A stretch of DNA of 64,000 bases from Candidatus Phyllobacterium onerii (GCF_028331445.1 NZ_JAQMHX010000003.1:1-64000), one strand, 5' to 3'. Positions 29,314 through 39,088 are shown, counted from the first letter of the stretch. Notes: generated from the letters alone by a model not told the origin. Program-made: numbers and translations.

Positions 29314-30051
29314 ATGACTTACTGCGTGGGGCTCAAACTGGACCGCGGCCTTGTGTTCATGTCTGACACCAGAACAAATGCCGGTGTCGACAATATCTCC
29401 ACGTTCAAGAAAATGTATACGTGGGCCAAGACGGGTGACCGCGTTATCACGCTGGTTTCCTCTGGCAACCTGGCAACAACCCAGGCCGTCATCAGCATCC
29501 TGAATGAACGCACCAAGGAGCCATCCGAACGGTCGCCGTCGATCTACGAAATGCCATCGATGTTCCAGACGGCAAGGCTCGTTGGCGATACAATTAGACA
29601 TGTCATCGACGAGGTGGATTCGGGCGGGCAGCGCGCCGATTCATTCGGTGCCTCGATCATCCTCGGTGGTCAGATCAAAGGCGGCGATCCACGGCTTTTC
29701 CTGATCTATCCCGAGGGGAATTTCATTGAGGCGACGCCGGATACACCCTTCTTCCAGATCGGTGAGCACAAGTATGGAAAGCCCATTATCGTGCGGTCCT
29801 ATGACCCCGCACTGACTTTTGAGGAGGCCACCAAGCTGTTGCTGGTTTCCTTCGATTCCACGTTGAAATCCAACCTGTCAGTTGGCCTGCCGCTGGACTT
29901 GCAGTTCTACGAGTCGGACAGTCTCAAGCTTGGTTTCGAAAAACGCATCGAACGCCATGATCCTTATTATGAAATGATTTCGGATGGCTGGTCGCAGGCC
30001 TTGAAACTTGCATTCCAAAGCCTGCCACCTTTCGAAATCAAAAACGACTAG
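29314..30051 (+). CDS. Anbu (ancestral beta subunit) proteasome-like peptidase
   Basis: A 245-residue Ntn hydrolase related to HslV and proteasome beta subunits. Met is followed at once by Thr, the expected N-terminal nucleophile after Met removal, so there is no long propeptide. With Thr as residue 1, an Asp is at 17 in FMSDTRTNAG and lysines at 31 and 32. A conserved GASIILGGQ stretch follows near 110-118. Anbu structures form open helical or lock-washer rings; the natural substrate and any unfoldase remain unknown. It is last in the ATP-grasp, alpha-E, transglutaminase, Anbu order, 30 bp after the transglutaminase. Confidence 0.93.
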   Translation: MTYCVGLKLDRGLVFMSDTRTNAGVDNISTFKKMYTWAKTGDRVITLVSSGNLATTQAVISILNERTKEPSERSPSIYEMPSMFQTARLVGDTIRHVIDEVDSGGQRADSFGASIILGGQIKGGDPRLFLIYPEGNFIEATPDTPFFQIGEHKYGKPIIVRSYDPALTFEEATKLLLVSFDSTLKSNLSVGLPLDLQFYESDSLKLGFEKRIERHDPYYEMISDGWSQALKLAFQSLPPFEIKND

Positions 30052-30062
30052 GGGCGCTGCCT

Positions 30063-31985
30063 TTATAGTTTCGCAGTCTGGACGCTTGTTGCCTGTCGCA
30101 TTGCCCGCGTCTTGACGAAAGCCTTCTCGAGATAAGCGTCGCGCTCATAGACGTCGTCGTAATACTTGATCTCGCCCGTCGTCGCGTCTGGCCACGCAGT
30201 GAAATAGGACACGTAGACCGGCAACTGGTCCTTTACCTTGACGCTGCGTTCGTTTTTGCCGAAGTACTGTTTCAGATCTTCGACCGGAACGCCGAGCACT
30301 GCCGCGGCCATGTCACGTGGGCGCTCCAGGCGGATACAGCCATGGCTCAATGCCCGCATGTCCCGCTTGAAATATGATTTGGCCGGCGTGTCATGCATAT
30401 AGATGTCGTGACTGTTCGGAAAGAGGATCTTCAGTTCTCCGAGAGCGTTGTCGAGGCTCGGCTTCTGGCGAATGCCAACGCCACCGCCGTTTGAAGCAAC
30501 CTGATACCAATTGATCGAGCTCGACGGAACCACGCGACCCGACTTGTCATAGACTTCGTATCCACTATTTTCGAGATAGGACGGATTGCTGAGTATTTTC
30601 GGCATCATCTCGTTGAGAATGATCGAGCGCGGCACCCCCCAGGATGGATTGAAGACAACGGTCTCGATCGTATCATCGAAGAAATAGGTCTGGTTCGTGG
30701 GTGATCCGACTACGATATTCATCGCCAGTTTTTCTGTGTTGTCGTCGAAGTACTGGGCCCGGTAGGCAGGCTGATTGATGAAAACATAGCGCTTGCCGAA
30801 ATCATGCGGCAGCCAGCGCAGCCGCTCCATGGAATACAAAATACGGTTCCGTTTGGACAGAGTTGTTTCAGTTTGAAGCGACTTGATGGTATTGCTGCCG
30901 ATTACCCCGTCGGCCTTGCGTCCCTGCGCCTTCTGAAAGTCCTTGATGGCTTGGACGAGACTCTCATCATAGACATAGCTGTTTTCGTGCGCGGCCAGCA
31001 CAATCTTGTGCTCTGCCAAATAATCCTGCGGCGCTTTCGCCCGGATCAGCGCTACGACATTGCGAAGTTCATCGCTTGTATCGCCCGGGCGGATCATTGT
31101 GCCGGGAGCAATGCTCACAGTCGGCTCATTGGTGTCATCGAGCTCGTGCAGATTTTGTTTAAGCTCGGCATACCATTTATTCTGCGGTTCGAAAGCAACA
31201 AGCGTCGCGGCGGGATCGTTCGACGAAGCGAGCTGTTCGATCACGTCGCGCGGCTTGACACGGCCCGTAGCAAAGTCATGGAACCCGCTGAGGCGGTTTG
31301 GGTTGATGCGGCCCTCACCTTGGTCCATGGCGTAGCGCAGCGCTCGTGCCGACATCGACAATTCGAAATCTGCAAGCTCCTTCAATCGCGCTGGAATGTT
31401 GGCACGGTCATAATCGTCACTCGGCACCGTAACGGCATAGTCTTGTGGATCAAGACCATCGTCGGCAGCCTTTGCAAAAAGCGCCACGACCGCCTTTGCC
31501 TGTCGTGTCACATCATAAGAAGCCGTCCAGATAGAGCGCTGCTTCGTGGCATAATATGAGACGATCGCGTCAGAGATTTCCTTTTCCGCCAGAACGTGAG
31601 CAGCCTTCAGATGGTCGATCTTCAGACCGAATTCATCCATCGCCATTGATGGCGAGATATCCGTGCCATGATCGGCTGAAGCCGTGATCTGTGTATCCAC
31701 TTTCGAGAAATCGATCGGAACCAGGCCTTCGGGCTTGTAGTCATAGTTTGTCGGCGCTGTGACGACCACGCGCTTGATAGGGGCGTTCGGACGCCGCACG
31801 CTCGCATCCTGCAGCCTGCCAGGATGGACCTGATGTGTTTGGTCAACAGGACGCGACTCGACGCGGCGATTGCCGAACAGCAGTTCCATCAGGTTATTGG
31901 CTGCCGATGCCGGCGACATCGAGATAGCCGTGGCCGACAACATCGCAGCCAGAAAGATTACATTTTTTTTGGAACGGGAATTCAT
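30063..31985 (-). CDS. YcbB-type L,D-transpeptidase
   Basis: About 640 residues from the ATG at 31985, which gives a clean signal peptide (cleavage near SPASA); the frame runs to 32027. A scaffold domain occupies about 100-320, a peptidoglycan-binding segment about 345-385 (IKDFQKAQGRKADGVIGSNT), and the YkuD catalytic domain about 430-590 with the cysteine motif SHGCIRLERP. It makes 3-3 cross-links in peptidoglycan or anchors proteins to it, in the periplasm. It converges on the Anbu gene with an 11-bp gap; that proximity may be chance. Confidence 0.9.
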   Translation of the reverse strand: MNSRSKKNVIFLAAMLSATAISMSPASAANNLMELLFGNRRVESRPVDQTHQVHPGRLQDASVRRPNAPIKRVVVTAPTNYDYKPEGLVPIDFSKVDTQITASADHGTDISPSMAMDEFGLKIDHLKAAHVLAEKEISDAIVSYYATKQRSIWTASYDVTRQAKAVVALFAKAADDGLDPQDYAVTVPSDDYDRANIPARLKELADFELSMSARALRYAMDQGEGRINPNRLSGFHDFATGRVKPRDVIEQLASSNDPAATLVAFEPQNKWYAELKQNLHELDDTNEPTVSIAPGTMIRPGDTSDELRNVVALIRAKAPQDYLAEHKIVLAAHENSYVYDESLVQAIKDFQKAQGRKADGVIGSNTIKSLQTETTLSKRNRILYSMERLRWLPHDFGKRYVFINQPAYRAQYFDDNTEKLAMNIVVGSPTNQTYFFDDTIETVVFNPSWGVPRSIILNEMMPKILSNPSYLENSGYEVYDKSGRVVPSSSINWYQVASNGGGVGIRQKPSLDNALGELKILFPNSHDIYMHDTPAKSYFKRDMRALSHGCIRLERPRDMAAAVLGVPVEDLKQYFGKNERSVKVKDQLPVYVSYFTAWPDATTGEIKYYDDVYERDAYLEKAFVKTRAMRQATSVQTAKL

Positions 31986-32518
31986 GATGCGTGCCCAGCT
32001 GGAACTGTGTTGCCCACGGATGAACATGAGCCATTGATGAGGTGTGTAGCCAGTTTGACCGCATCGTATTTAGAATCTTTTAACAATGCCCCGCCCCCAA
32101 ATATTAACTCGCCGCGGCACAATTTTAAGCTGTGTGCTGGTTTTGACACATTTATCCCAATTCACCCGCACTTTCATGTTAATTCATCACACAAATAGTT
32201 GACCAATCCAGGTCATTCCCAAAAATCGTAATAATATTCCAGAAGAAGCGACGCACTGGATCGAATTGGAGAACAAGGCAAACAAGTTTTTCAGCATGTC
32301 GCTGTTGTGTTTGGCGGTTCTTGGAATGAATTCTTTAATGTCACCCGCAAATGCGCAGGATACACTTATCAAGAGAATATTTCTTACGGGTCAACGCGAA
32401 TGCCAAGTCGGCAGATAGCCATCGACTCGCCTACTGTACGTAGATCCGTTTCATTTCCTGCAACCTGTGGTTCTGGGATCGCGCGGGCTGCATTCGCATG
32501 GCATTGTCTTGAAGTAAC
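31986..32518. other. 533-base spacer with no supported gene
   Basis: This gap upstream of the L,D-transpeptidase is the longest in the window. It is AT-richer than its surroundings from 32050 to 32350. Short open frames (32187-32372 minus, 32307-32585 plus) have no ribosome sites or family features. It holds the L,D-transpeptidase promoter and could hide a small RNA; nothing in it proves that. Confidence 0.5.
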
Positions 32519-32899
32519 TCAAGTCACTCGCCGCGGCGTGAACGGTTCGCGGCTTAAACCCTTCTCGGCAAGTTCGTCGAGATAGGCCTGCCAGCGTGTA
32601 TCCTTGTTACGCCCAAGATCGATCAAATAGTCCCAACTGAACAGGCCGGTATCGTGCATATCGTCAAAAATGATGCGCACAGCATAATTTCCAACGGGTT
32701 CCATCTTGGCAATCTCGACATTTATTTTGCCCGGCACTGTCTGGCGCTGTTCGGGCGAGTGCCCTTGTACTTCCGCCGAAGGTGACGCGACCCGTAAAAG
32801 CTCCGCCGTAAGCACATAGCTTTCCCCATTGTCGAAGACGATCGTGAACGATCGGCGGTCTTTGCTTACGCGCAGTTCTTTGGGCCAGGCATCAGTCAT
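32519..32899 (-). CDS. DUF971 (GBBH-like N-terminal domain) protein
   Basis: About 126 residues. The ATG at 32899 is used, with GAGGAG 8 nt upstream; the frame to 33013 is not needed. The single domain matches the N-terminal fold of gamma-butyrobetaine hydroxylase (DUF971, COG3536): [17 protein letters not shown] near the start and [15 protein letters not shown] near the end. Stand-alone members have no shown activity; some are linked to iron-sulfur proteins. It is divergent from moaA, an iron-sulfur enzyme, across a 249-bp gap. Confidence 0.85.
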   Translation of the reverse strand: MTDAWPKELRVSKDRRSFTIVFDNGESYVLTAELLRVASPSAEVQGHSPEQRQTVPGKINVEIAKMEPVGNYAVRIIFDDMHDTGLFSWDYLIDLGRNKDTRWQAYLDELAEKGLSREPFTPRRVT

Positions 32900-33148
32900 T
32901 GCGAACGCTCCTCGTGCTCCCTCTTCTGTAAGAACAAGGATCGATCCCCGCAAGTCCGTCCTTTCCAATACACGGCTGGCACTGTGCAGACTGTTTCGCT
33001 TGCACACGGCCAATTCTCTGCTTTGTTAGACGCGGTCGGCAACGAACGCAGGGTTGAACAAACTGCGTGGAAAAGCCTCAGCGTTTGTCTCGTCCGACGG
33101 CTGGACAATTGGAAGCCGGCACCCTATCTCTTTGGTAGGAGGAAGCTC

Positions 33149-34183
33149 TTGGATCACGTTGCATTGCTCGATACGACGGCACATCAGGCCCCCATGATCG
33201 ACCCTTTCGGGCGAACGATCAGCTATTTGCGCGTATCGGTGACGGATCGCTGCGATTTCCGCTGCACGTATTGCATGTCAGAACACATGACATTCCTGCC
33301 GAAGAAGGATCTGCTGACGCTCGAGGAGCTGGATCGGCTTTGCACGGCATTCATCGAGAAGGGCGTGAAAAAACTGCGTCTTACCGGCGGCGAGCCGCTG
33401 GTTCGCAAAAATATCATGCATCTGATCGGAGAGCTTTCGCGTCATCTTCAGTCCGGTGCGCTCGAAGAGTTGACCCTCACCACAAACGGCTCGCAGCTCG
33501 CACGCTTTGCGCCTGAGTTGGCCGGCCATGGCGTCAAACGTATAAACGTATCACTGGATACGCTGGATCCTGATAAATTCCGTGCCATTACCCGCTGGGG
33601 TGACTTCAACCGGGTAATGGAAGGCATCGATGCTGCGCAAGCAGCCGGCATTAACGTCAAGCTGAACGCAGTCGCCCTTAAGGGCTTCAACGATCGCGAG
33701 ATTCCAGAGATGATCCGCTGGGCTCACGGGCGCGGTATGGACCTGACGCTGATCGAAACCATGCCAATGGGTGAAATCGAACTCGATCGTACTGACCAGT
33801 ACCTGCCGCTGTCGCTGCTTCGGGCCAAACTCAGCGAAGAGTTCACCTTGAACGACATCGCCTACAAGACCGGCGGCCCTGCCCGCTATGTCGAGATCGA
33901 GGAAACCGGCGGGCGTGTCGGCTTCATCACACCGATGACGCATAATTTCTGCGAGAGTTGCAACCGTGTACGTCTGACTTGCACCGGCACGCTTTACATG
34001 TGCCTTGGCCAGGAAGACGCTGCTGACCTGCGTGAACCATTGCGTGCGTCGGAAGGTAACGAACTTCTGAACAATGCCATTGACGAAGCAATTGGCCGCA
34101 AGCCGAAGGGCCATGATTTTATTATCGACCGCCGTCACAATCGCCCTGCTGTCTCCCGTCACATGAGTGTCACAGGCGGTTAG
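33149..34183 (+). CDS. moaA: GTP 3',8-cyclase MoaA
   Basis: About 344 residues. A TTG at 33149 is chosen because AGGAGG ends 6 nt before it; the ATG at 33194 is closer to the conserved core but has no ribosome site. The radical-SAM cysteines are in [12 protein letters not shown], and the second cluster binds through the C-terminal [15 protein letters not shown]. It starts molybdenum cofactor synthesis by turning GTP into 3',8-cyclo-7,8-dihydro-GTP, later handled by MoaC (not in the window). mobA and mobB lie downstream beyond a transporter gene. Confidence 0.94.
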   Translation: MDHVALLDTTAHQAPMIDPFGRTISYLRVSVTDRCDFRCTYCMSEHMTFLPKKDLLTLEELDRLCTAFIEKGVKKLRLTGGEPLVRKNIMHLIGELSRHLQSGALEELTLTTNGSQLARFAPELAGHGVKRINVSLDTLDPDKFRAITRWGDFNRVMEGIDAAQAAGINVKLNAVALKGFNDREIPEMIRWAHGRGMDLTLIETMPMGEIELDRTDQYLPLSLLRAKLSEEFTLNDIAYKTGGPARYVEIEETGGRVGFITPMTHNFCESCNRVRLTCTGTLYMCLGQEDAADLREPLRASEGNELLNNAIDEAIGRKPKGHDFIIDRRHNRPAVSRHMSVTGG

Positions 34184-34247
34184 AGTCTCGGCCCTAGACT
34201 CGCCAAAACATTCCAGATGCACTGATCAGCACAGATTGATATATCTA

Positions 34248-34278
34248 AGAAAGCGATTCTGGAGGAGAATCGCTTTCT
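34248..34278 (+). terminator. Perfect 13-bp hairpin with GGAGG loop after moaA
   Basis: AGAAAGCGATTCT and its exact complement flank a 5-base GGAGG loop, 64 bp after the moaA stop and 9 bp before the next start. No T run follows. It may end the moaA transcript or control translation of the DMT gene, because the loop is a Shine-Dalgarno-like sequence. Confidence 0.55.
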
Positions 34279-34287
34279 CATTCGGAA

Positions 34288-35217
34288 TTGACCATCTTGG
34301 CGCTATCTCCCAATTTGCGTGGCAGTCTTTTCATGGCCATCGGCATGGCCAGTTTCACGTTCAACGATGCGACGGTCAAATTCGTTGCCGAAGACATGAA
34401 TATGGGCCAGGTCATGCTCGTACGCAGCTCGATCTCGACCATTCTTATCCTTGCGCTCGCCTGGCACAAGGGCATGCTGGTTCCGCTGCGTGAAGCCCTG
34501 CATAAAATGACCATCTTGCGCGTGATCGGCGAGGTCGTTGGCACGGTCAGCTTTCTTGTCGCTCTGGTTCACGTGCCTCTCGCCTTGACCTCGGCAATTC
34601 TGCAGGCTCTGCCCTTGGTGGTGACCCTCGGGGCTGCGCTGTTCTTCGGTGAGCCGGTTGGCTGGCGGCGTTGGATTGCAATCATTGTCGGCTTTATCGG
34701 CGTACTGATAATCGTCCGGCCGAGCCATAACGGTGTCAGCCCATACATTCTTCTGATCGTTGTCACTGTGATTTTTGCCTCTATGCGTGATCTCGCGACG
34801 CGCAAGGTCCCAAGGACCATCCCGGTACTGATGATCTCCGCGCTAACATCGACAGGTGTGGGACTTGCCGGGATAGGCATGATCGGTCCGCTGGGCGGAT
34901 GGACACCAATGTCGCTGACAAACACCTTGCTACTGACACTTGCGGCATGCTGCGTCATGGTCGCGTATCACTTCATCATTCTGGCTATGCGAGAAGGCGA
35001 AATAGCCTTCGTTGCTCCGTTTCGCTACACCAGCCTGATCTGGGCCATCTTGCTCGGTTATCTGTTTTTCGGCGATCTGCCGGATGTCCCCATGATCATC
35101 GGCTCCATCGTCGTGATTGGCAGCGGGCTCTATACGCTTTACCGTGAGCGCATCGTCGGCCGGTTGGAGCCGGTCGCAACCACAACGGCGGCGGCGACGT
35201 CACCTGATGGAGTATAG
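34288..35217 (+). CDS. DMT family (EamA) transporter
   Basis: A 309-residue inner-membrane protein with about ten hydrophobic segments in two EamA repeats. A TTG at 34288 is taken as the start because SPNLRGSLFM belongs to the conserved N-terminus; a TTG at 34297 and an ATG at 34333 are alternatives, none with an ideal ribosome site. Substrates of this family are metabolites such as amino acids or nucleobases and cannot be told here. It lies 2 bp before mobA, so cofactor genes and transporter are cotranscribed. Confidence 0.85.
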   Translation: MTILALSPNLRGSLFMAIGMASFTFNDATVKFVAEDMNMGQVMLVRSSISTILILALAWHKGMLVPLREALHKMTILRVIGEVVGTVSFLVALVHVPLALTSAILQALPLVVTLGAALFFGEPVGWRRWIAIIVGFIGVLIIVRPSHNGVSPYILLIVVTVIFASMRDLATRKVPRTIPVLMISALTSTGVGLAGIGMIGPLGGWTPMSLTNTLLLTLAACCVMVAYHFIILAMREGEIAFVAPFRYTSLIWAILLGYLFFGDLPDVPMIIGSIVVIGSGLYTLYRERIVGRLEPVATTTAAATSPDGV

Positions 35218-35219
35218 GC

Positions 35220-35852
35220 GTGAGAATTGCGGGTATAATACTGGCTGGCGGTCAATCGCGAAGGATGGACGGAGTCGACAAGGCATTGCTGCCGTTTGGC
35301 GACCGGCGCGTGATCGATCATGTCTATGCGCGTTTGTCGCGTCAAATCGAACCGGTGGCTTTGAACAGCAATAACGAGCCGATGCTCTTTTCAGCTTTGC
35401 CCGTTCCCGTAATCCCCGACGACATTGATGGCTTTGCCGGTCCTCTTGCCGGAGTTCTAGCTGCGATGGAGTGGGCAAACAATCAGGTGGTGCCGTTCAC
35501 CCACGTAGTAACAGTGGCGACGGACACGCCATTCTTTCCCGAAAATCTTGTTGATACGCTACGCCAAGCTGTCGCAGACGCTCCTCGAGGACACATCGCA
35601 GTCGCAGCTTCTGGAAACAGGCTGCACCCGGTTTTCGGCCTCTGGCCAGTTTTCCTCAGGAGCGATCTTCGCCGTTGGCTGAGCAACGAAAAGAACCGCC
35701 GTGTCGTTGCCTGGATCGAGGGCCATCCGCACAAGATTGCGGAATTCCCGATGATAACAACCCAATCCGGGGCGTCTCTCGACCCGTTCTTCAACATCAA
35801 TACACCCGAAGATATTGCCGAAGCCAGGCAGCGGTGGAGTTCCATACCATGA
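35220..35852 (+). CDS. mobA: Molybdenum cofactor guanylyltransferase MobA
   Basis: A 210-residue nucleotidyltransferase that attaches GMP to molybdopterin to form MGD cofactor. The GTG start has GGAG 7 nt upstream. The hallmark LAGGQSRRMDGVDKALLPFG appears at about residues 7-26, with Asp in place of the more common Gly after RM. It overlaps mobB by the ATGA tetramer. Confidence 0.93.
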   Translation: MRIAGIILAGGQSRRMDGVDKALLPFGDRRVIDHVYARLSRQIEPVALNSNNEPMLFSALPVPVIPDDIDGFAGPLAGVLAAMEWANNQVVPFTHVVTVATDTPFFPENLVDTLRQAVADAPRGHIAVAASGNRLHPVFGLWPVFLRSDLRRWLSNEKNRRVVAWIEGHPHKIAEFPMITTQSGASLDPFFNINTPEDIAEARQRWSSIP

Positions 35853-36358
35853 CGCCTCGCATATTCGGGATAACCGGCTGGAAGAACTCGGGAAAGACCA
35901 CGCTGACCGTCAAACTCGTCGGCGAATTGACCCGCCGGGGCTGGAAGGTTTCGACCGTGAAGCATGCCCATCACGATTTCGATATCGACAAGGAGGGCAC
36001 TGACTCGTTTCGTCACCGCAAGGCAGGTGCCGGCGAGGTGGCGATCGTCTCGGATCGTCGCTGGGCGTTGATGCATGAGCTGGTGAGTGAACGCGAACCA
36101 ACGCTGGCTGATATCATTGCCCGTTTCGCACCCTGTGATCTTATCCTGGTGGAAGGCTACAAGCGCGAGGGGCACAAGAAGATCGAAACCCGCCGTACCG
36201 AAGGCAGATCAGGGGAACGATTGACGACAGGCGATCCAAGTATCGTTGCGATCGCCAGCGATTACCCCATTTTGGACGAGAAAGTACCTGTCCACGAACT
36301 TGATGATATTGCTGCCTTGGCCGATTTGATCGAACGCGAAACAGAGCTTTCCCGATAG
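35849..36358 (+). CDS. mobB: Molybdopterin-guanine dinucleotide biosynthesis protein MobB
   Basis: A 169-residue P-loop GTP-binding protein that aids MobA. The ATG at 35849 overlaps the mobA stop; the open frame from 35675 is not real coding. The P-loop GWKNSGKTT is near the start, and an HDTDSFRHRKAGA-like region (here DKEGTDSFRHRKAGAG) follows at about 47-62. Confidence 0.94.
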   Translation: MTPRIFGITGWKNSGKTTLTVKLVGELTRRGWKVSTVKHAHHDFDIDKEGTDSFRHRKAGAGEVAIVSDRRWALMHELVSEREPTLADIIARFAPCDLILVEGYKREGHKKIETRRTEGRSGERLTTGDPSIVAIASDYPILDEKVPVHELDDIAALADLIERETELSR

Positions 36359-36594
36359 GCGTGTCAAAAAATAACGTTTCACCCGATTCGTGCGCAACAA
36401 AAGTATAAGGCCCAAAATAATTATGTGATTTTGACGGTCAGATTCGCTTCGCGACGCACGATTCCCGGTTGCAATTAAAAGAAAACTAGTGGGAATATCC
36501 GTATCAGGAGCAGTGACATAAACTGCGACCTTACCCGGAAGGCTGTCCAGAAAAATAGGGGAACAGCCGGGTTATAAAAGAGAGGTTCAAATAA

Positions 36595-37386
36595 ATGCGT
36601 ATCACTAAGCGTCTCGTACTCGCGATTTCCGCTGCAGCTCTAGCCTTTTCCATGGGCGCGGCACACGCGGAGGACGCACTGAAACTCACAATCGCGTCCG
36701 AAGGAGCCTATCCGCCCTTCAACAATCTTACCCCCGACGGCAAGCTTGAGGGGTTCGACATCGATATCGGCAATGCGCTTTGCGTGGAAATGAAAGCCGA
36801 ATGCACTTGGGTATCCCAGGATTGGGACGGCATGATCCCGGCGCTACAGGCAGGCAAGTTTGATGCGGTCATTGCATCCATGTCGATTACGCCCGAACGT
36901 CTGGAAAAAGTCGACTTCTCCAAGAAGTACTACAATACGCCTCCGGCGATTGCCGTACCGAAAGACTCCGATATCAAGGACATCACACCAGAATCCCTGA
37001 AGGGAAAAACTCTGGGTGTACAAGGGTCGACCAGCCATTCGAACTACGCTCAAGCCAAGTATAGCGGTTCGGATATCAAGATGTATCCGACTTCAGATGA
37101 ATATAAACTTGATATCAGCAATGGCCGTATCGATGCTGTTATGGACGACGTGGTTGTTCTGGGCCAGTGGCTCGATAGCGATGCCGGCTCTTGCTGCAAG
37201 CTCCTCGGCACAATTACGCCTGATCCCGCGATCCACGGTCCGGGTGCCGGCGTGACGGTGAAGAAGGGCAATACCGCGCTTGCCGACAAGTTCACCGCGG
37301 CTATTGCGGCGATCCGTGCAAACGGAAAATACAAGGAAATCAACGACAAGTACTTCAAGATCGACGTTTACGGCGGCGAGGATTGA
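36595..37386 (+). CDS. Polar amino acid ABC transporter substrate-binding protein (Lys/Arg/Orn/octopine type)
   Basis: A 263-residue periplasmic binding protein. A signal peptide ends at AAHA. The SBP_bac_3 fold is plain from AYPPFNN, GFDIDIGNAL and DWDGMIPALQAGKFDAVIASMS (about residues 68-88). Paired cysteines SCCK near residue 200 and one in the first lobe occur in this subgroup, which contains ArgT, HisJ and OccT. The 236-bp gap upstream carries the promoter. Two permease genes follow. Confidence 0.9.
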   Translation: MRITKRLVLAISAAALAFSMGAAHAEDALKLTIASEGAYPPFNNLTPDGKLEGFDIDIGNALCVEMKAECTWVSQDWDGMIPALQAGKFDAVIASMSITPERLEKVDFSKKYYNTPPAIAVPKDSDIKDITPESLKGKTLGVQGSTSHSNYAQAKYSGSDIKMYPTSDEYKLDISNGRIDAVMDDVVVLGQWLDSDAGSCCKLLGTITPDPAIHGPGAGVTVKKGNTALADKFTAAIAAIRANGKYKEINDKYFKIDVYGGED

Positions 37387-37515
37387 GCCAAACGCGCTGA
37401 CTTGATATGAAATGTGGATGGCGGGGCACACCGCCATCCACGGCTTTGAATAAAAATGACGGGCAGGCTCAGAAAAGGGCCATGGGGAAACAGCCCGCAA
37501 ATATGAAAGTTGCCT

Positions 37516-38229
37516 ATGGAAGGCTCAATAGCGTTACTGGGTTTTGGCGAGGGCGGTTGGGGTCCGAGCATTGCAAGCGGCGTTCTGGTAACAGTCAGTC
37601 TCGCGCTGGCCACATTGCCGGTCGGGTTGGCGATCGGCTTCTTCGTCGCACTTGGCAAACAATCGCCGGAACGTTCCGTTAAACTCGCCGCAAACATGTA
37701 CACGACTATTTTTCGAGGCTTGCCTGAACTGCTCACCTTGTTCGTGGTCTATTTCGGCGCGCAGATCGGCATTCAGAAGCTGGGGCAGCTTCTTGGCTAC
37801 CAAGGCACGATTGAAATCAATTCATTCATCGCCGGCATGTTCGCACTAGGGGTCGTGTTTTCATCCTATGCCAGCGAAGTGTTCCTTTCCGCATTTCGTG
37901 CGATACCGAAGGGTCAATATGAGGGCGGCTATGCCATCGGACTTTCCAGCGGTCAGACCATGCGCAAGGTCATCTTGCCGCAATTGATCCGCATCGCGCT
38001 CCCTGGGCTGGCCAATCTATGGATGATCCTGCTCAAGGACACAGCTTTGGTTTCAGCCATTGGGCTTGCGGACATATTGCGCCAGACTGGAGTTGCAGCT
38101 CGTGTTACGAAGCACGCCTTCCTGTTCTTTGGTGTGGCCTGCATGATTTATCTCGTGCTCGCCATTCTTTCATCCTTTGTCATCGACGCGATCGAACGCT
38201 CATCGGCCAAGAGCGGGGTAAAGCGATGA
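37516..38229 (+). CDS. Amino acid ABC transporter permease, HisQ/OccQ type
   Basis: About 237 residues from the ATG at 37516 (a TTG at 37510 is also open). Several transmembrane segments and the EAA-type loop EGGYAIGLSSGQTMRKVILP are visible. With the next gene it forms the membrane pore of the importer. It overlaps that gene by ATGA. Confidence 0.9.
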   Translation: MEGSIALLGFGEGGWGPSIASGVLVTVSLALATLPVGLAIGFFVALGKQSPERSVKLAANMYTTIFRGLPELLTLFVVYFGAQIGIQKLGQLLGYQGTIEINSFIAGMFALGVVFSSYASEVFLSAFRAIPKGQYEGGYAIGLSSGQTMRKVILPQLIRIALPGLANLWMILLKDTALVSAIGLADILRQTGVAARVTKHAFLFFGVACMIYLVLAILSSFVIDAIERSSAKSGVKR

Positions 38230-39062
38230 CGGAAAGCTTCATCAACGCGCGGCCCGCGACTGTCCTGCGTCCCCCGGCGCCGCCGAAAAAATGGACCCGA
38301 GGCCGGGTCGTTGGCCATCTGCTTGTGGGTCTTTGGATCGCTCTTCTCATCGGGCTGCTCGTCTATCTTTACAGCGCATGGAACCCTGAGCTCATCGCGA
38401 AATACGGCCCCACATATCTTGCGGGCCTAAAGACCACGATCGGGCTTGTGGGGTCGTCAATCCTGCTCGGCGCGTTGATTTCGATACCGGTGGCCCTTGG
38501 CCGGATGAGCAAAAACCGCATAGCATCGTCCATCGCCTACGCCTACGTCTATTTCTTCCGGGGAACACCGCTCATTGCGCAAGTCTTTCTGTTTTATTAC
38601 GGCCTCGGATCATTCAAGCCCCAACTCGAAGCAGTTGGCCTTTGGACGTTTTTTCGAGAGGCGTGGTATTGCGCCCTGCTAGCGTTTGCCCTGAACACAG
38701 CGGCTTACCAGGCCGAGATACTGCGCGGCGCGGTCCGCAGCGTTTCACTCGGACAATGGGAAGGAGCGGCGTCACTCGGTATTTCGAAATTCGTTACGTT
38801 CTGGAAGGTGATCCTGCCTCAAGCTCTGATCGTGGCATTGCGGCCCTATGGCAACGAGATCATCCTGATGATCAAGGGCTCAGCAATCGTTGCTCTGATC
38901 ACAGTTTACGATTTGATGGGCTACACCCGCCTCGCCTATTCGAGAACCTTCGATTTTCAAGCCTATCTCTGGGCTGCAATCATTTATCTGATTTTGGTGG
39001 AAATCATTCGGCATATCTGGGATTGGTTGGAACGTCGCATCACGCGTCATCTCATACGCTGA
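38226..39062 (+). CDS. Amino acid ABC transporter permease, HisM/OccM type
   Basis: About 278 residues from the ATG at 38226; the frame open from 38019 is inside the preceding gene. A proline-rich cytoplasmic start of about 35 residues precedes the first transmembrane helix. The EAA loop WEGAASLGISKFVTFWKVILP is intact. The matching ATPase gene that normally completes this operon is not next to it. Confidence 0.9.
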   Translation: MTESFINARPATVLRPPAPPKKWTRGRVVGHLLVGLWIALLIGLLVYLYSAWNPELIAKYGPTYLAGLKTTIGLVGSSILLGALISIPVALGRMSKNRIASSIAYAYVYFFRGTPLIAQVFLFYYGLGSFKPQLEAVGLWTFFREAWYCALLAFALNTAAYQAEILRGAVRSVSLGQWEGAASLGISKFVTFWKVILPQALIVALRPYGNEIILMIKGSAIVALITVYDLMGYTRLAYSRTFDFQAYLWAAIIYLILVEIIRHIWDWLERRITRHLIR

Positions 39063-39088
39063 GACCAACCCGCCAAAGAGAATCTACC

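Noticed and set aside
32307-32585. 92-codon plus-strand frame in the 533-base spacer
   Set aside because: It runs into the DUF971 gene on the other strand and looks like random translation.
38642-39088. Upstream extension of the GST reading frame inside the permease gene
   Set aside because: The region is coding in another frame for the permease EAA loop; the GST domain starts cleanly at 39089.
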